NCBI RefSeq assembly: GCF_018861735.1
Contig: NZ_JAHLEB010000018.1
Location: forward strand, 1-64,000
Length of the DNA stretch: 64,000 nucleotides
Direction: 5' to 3'
From: Clostridium lacusfryxellense
GTDB lineage: Bacteria; Bacillota; Clostridia; Clostridiales; Clostridiaceae
This document shows, piece by piece, positions 62,792 to 64,000 of the stretch (positions are counted from its first letter, which is position 1; each line of letters opens with the position of its first letter). The notes below the pieces were generated by a model. The model had not been told where the DNA came from. It made no database searches and saw only the letters and a list, made by a program, of their open reading frames with translations. The translations under genes and the position numbers were made by a program.

Positions 62792-63382
62792 TTAATAGTT
62801 TGATGCTAATACCTCAAAATAAGCCTTTGGATGAGCACAGGCTGGGCAAAGCTCTGGTGCACCTTTACCTTCAAATATATATCCACAATTAGTACACTTC
62901 CATAAAGTTTCCTCGCTCTTTGTAAACACAGTTCCATCTTCTATATTTTTAGCTAGTTTTCTATATCTTTCTTCATGTTTTTTCTCAACTTCAGAGATTT
63001 TTGTATATACAAATGCAATGTCAGAAAACCCTTCATCTTTTGCATCTTTTGCAAATTGAGGATATAAATCTGTCCATTCTTCATTCTCACCTGCTGCTGC
63101 CGCTAATAAATTTCCTTTAGTATCTCCTATGAAAACTGGATATCCTGCATCATTAATAACAACTGCATCACCATTTAAATCGCTATTAGCTAGAAACTTA
63201 AAGAATCTTTCTGCATGTTCTTTCTCATTCCCAGCTGTTTCAGTAAATATGTTCTGTATTTGCACGTAACCTTCTTTTTTAGCGATTGAAGCATAAAAAG
63301 TATACCTATTTCTTGCTTGAGATTCTCCTGCAAAAGACTTTAAAAGATTTTCAGCAGTTTTTGTTCCTTTTAAATTTAACAT
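62792..63382 (-). CDS. rbr: Rubrerythrin
   Basis: A 196-residue protein with an N-terminal ferritin-like four-helix domain (about 1-145; EXXH-type di-iron ligands as [21 protein letters not shown] and [12 protein letters not shown]) and a C-terminal rubredoxin domain (about 155-196; CTNCGYIF and CPACAHPK). It reduces hydrogen peroxide in anaerobes using electrons from NADH through rubredoxin partners. AGGAGGA site. Complete and typical. Confidence 0.97.
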   Translation of the reverse strand: MLNLKGTKTAENLLKSFAGESQARNRYTFYASIAKKEGYVQIQNIFTETAGNEKEHAERFFKFLANSDLNGDAVVINDAGYPVFIGDTKGNLLAAAAGENEEWTDLYPQFAKDAKDEGFSDIAFVYTKISEVEKKHEERYRKLAKNIEDGTVFTKSEETLWKCTNCGYIFEGKGAPELCPACAHPKAYFEVLASNY

Positions 63383-63511
63383 ATTTGTCCTCCTCCTAAT
63401 TGTAACTCTCTTTATTTAAACTTATTCAACTATTAATAATTATAGAATCTATAACCTTAAAAGCAAATAAATTATTTAGTTTTATTATCATATAAAGGTT
63501 CTTCTCTTAAT

Positions 63512-64000
63512 TTAAAACTTCTTCCCCCTCATCATTTCTGAAGCAATTATGTTCTCTGCAGTTATGTCTTTATCTGGTCCCTTAATCTCAGAACTATCAT
63601 TTTCGTTATTATCATTTTCTGAAGTGAATATTTTTTTGGTACCTATATTATTTTTAGGTTTCATAATTACGTTACTCTCATCATCTTCACGATCATCGTT
63701 TTTGGCTGTAAATATTCTTTCAGTACCAATATTATTTTTGGATTTCTCGCTAGCATTATTGCCTTCCCAATATTCCTCTGCTTCCTTTTCCATTTTTTCA
63801 AGTCTTGTATAATAATCAGGATATTCAGTTAAATGTGCAAGTGCAATTTTGCCTGTAAGTGATGGATCGTTATTTGTAACATCTGTAACTGGATCAGTTT
63901 TACCATGTTCAAGCTCAACCATTATTCCCATTCTAAATTGTTCTATATTAAATTTGCTCCAGTCTACACCTAGCGTTTCACCAATTTCTTTTGCTTGGTT
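63512..64000 (-). CDS. DUF5661-like protein with C-terminal repeats (5' end outside the window)
   Basis: The frame is open to the right edge, so the start lies beyond 64000. The visible part begins NQAKEIGETLGVDWSKFNIE, then MGIMVELEHGKTDP and KIALAHLTEYPDYYTRL, typical of the DUF5661 family. The tail (about residues 75-160 of the visible part) holds about three imperfect repeats with NNIGTERIFTAKND, NNIGTKKIFTSEND and DITAENIIASE. The tail is acidic and probably disordered. Function unknown. Confidence 0.8.
   Translation of the reverse strand, partial: NQAKEIGETLGVDWSKFNIEQFRMGIMVELEHGKTDPVTDVTNNDPSLTGKIALAHLTEYPDYYTRLEKMEKEAEEYWEGNNASEKSKNNIGTERIFTAKNDDREDDESNVIMKPKNNIGTKKIFTSENDNNENDSSEIKGPDKDITAENIIASEMMRGKKF

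Noticed and set aside
1-64000. Possible genomic island, prophage or defence system
   Set aside because: Apart from the YjcQ-type gene and a few fragments I saw no integrase, transposase, phage structural gene, toxin-antitoxin pair, nuclease-helicase cluster or tRNA attachment site. Gene content is mostly metabolic and regulatory.

Overview
The window looks like a chromosomal segment of an anaerobic, spore-forming, low-GC Firmicute, most likely Clostridium sensu stricto. The evidence is the strongly AT-rich intergenic DNA, AGGAGG-type ribosome sites with frequent GTG and TTG starts, a Spo0E-like gene, T-box leaders, rubrerythrin, PTS sugar operons and an oxygen-sensitive 4-hydroxybutyryl-CoA dehydratase. 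I saw no rRNA, tRNA, CRISPR array, phage module or intact insertion sequence. This is mostly ordinary metabolic chromosome with small patches of gene decay.

Layout. 0.3-1.7 kb: an NSS-family sodium-coupled amino-acid transporter. 1.8-8.6 kb (minus): pgi, then a sorbitol PTS operon read gutR-gutM-srlA-srlE(IIB)-srlE(IIC)-srlB-srlD, with the EIIBC polypeptide split into two genes. 9-12.8 kb (minus): a TrkA-type potassium channel, a CapA-like protein and a TPR-GGDEF diguanylate cyclase. 13-19.5 kb (minus): a 4-hydroxybutyrate module (sigma-54 activator with CBS and PAS domains, abfD, abfT, putative permease) with a recognisable -24/-12 promoter and a pair of candidate activator sites. 19.6-21.2 kb: a decaying patch with a CCGG-motif small protein, the C-terminal stub of a calcium/proton antiporter, a YjcQ-family gene and a frameshifted, truncated transglutaminase-like gene. 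21.4-25.1 kb (plus): a GntR/YtrA-type regulator and two ABC ATPase-permease pairs behind a 36-bp palindromic operator.

25.3-29.5 kb (minus): PhoH, then a GlcNAc/glucose-type PTS EIICB gene behind a BglG/GlcT-type antiterminator with an RNA antiterminator site and terminator between them. 29.9-34.6 kb (plus): a two-component system, a VanW protein and a propeller lipoprotein. 34.6-41.2 kb: cutC, an APC permease, a CorA-like transporter, a 238-bp imperfect palindromic element, a DlgD-type dehydrogenase, a YjgB-like lipoprotein and a D-2-hydroxyacid dehydrogenase. 41.4-46.2 kb: a glutaredoxin-like protein, two paralogous small acidic proteins of no known family, a histidine kinase made largely of 21-residue repeats, and two aldo/keto reductases. 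46.3-51.3 kb (minus): a dicarboxylate/malate module (response regulator, malic enzyme, DASS symporter, AAE-type exchanger). 51.4-55.8 kb: a lipoprotein, a two-gene operon of a PTP-like phytase and a GxGYxYP protein, a YqeY protein and a 48-residue membrane protein. 56-59.7 kb (plus): an Lrp-type regulator, alanine dehydrogenase, two tandem T-box leaders that I read as isoleucine-specific, and a second NSS transporter closely paralogous to the first. 60-64 kb: a Spo0E-like gene, a metallo-beta-lactamase-fold protein, a flavin-reductase stub, a FAD oxidoreductase, rubrerythrin and a DUF5661-like gene running off the right edge.

The points most worth a second look are the tandem T-boxes, the sigma-54 control of the 4-hydroxybutyrate genes, the phytase/GxGYxYP pair, the repeat-built kinase, the 238-bp palindrome and the paralogous small-protein family. 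I did not find a clearly new defence or mobile system. All assignments come from reading the sequence and remembered family features; no database search was run.
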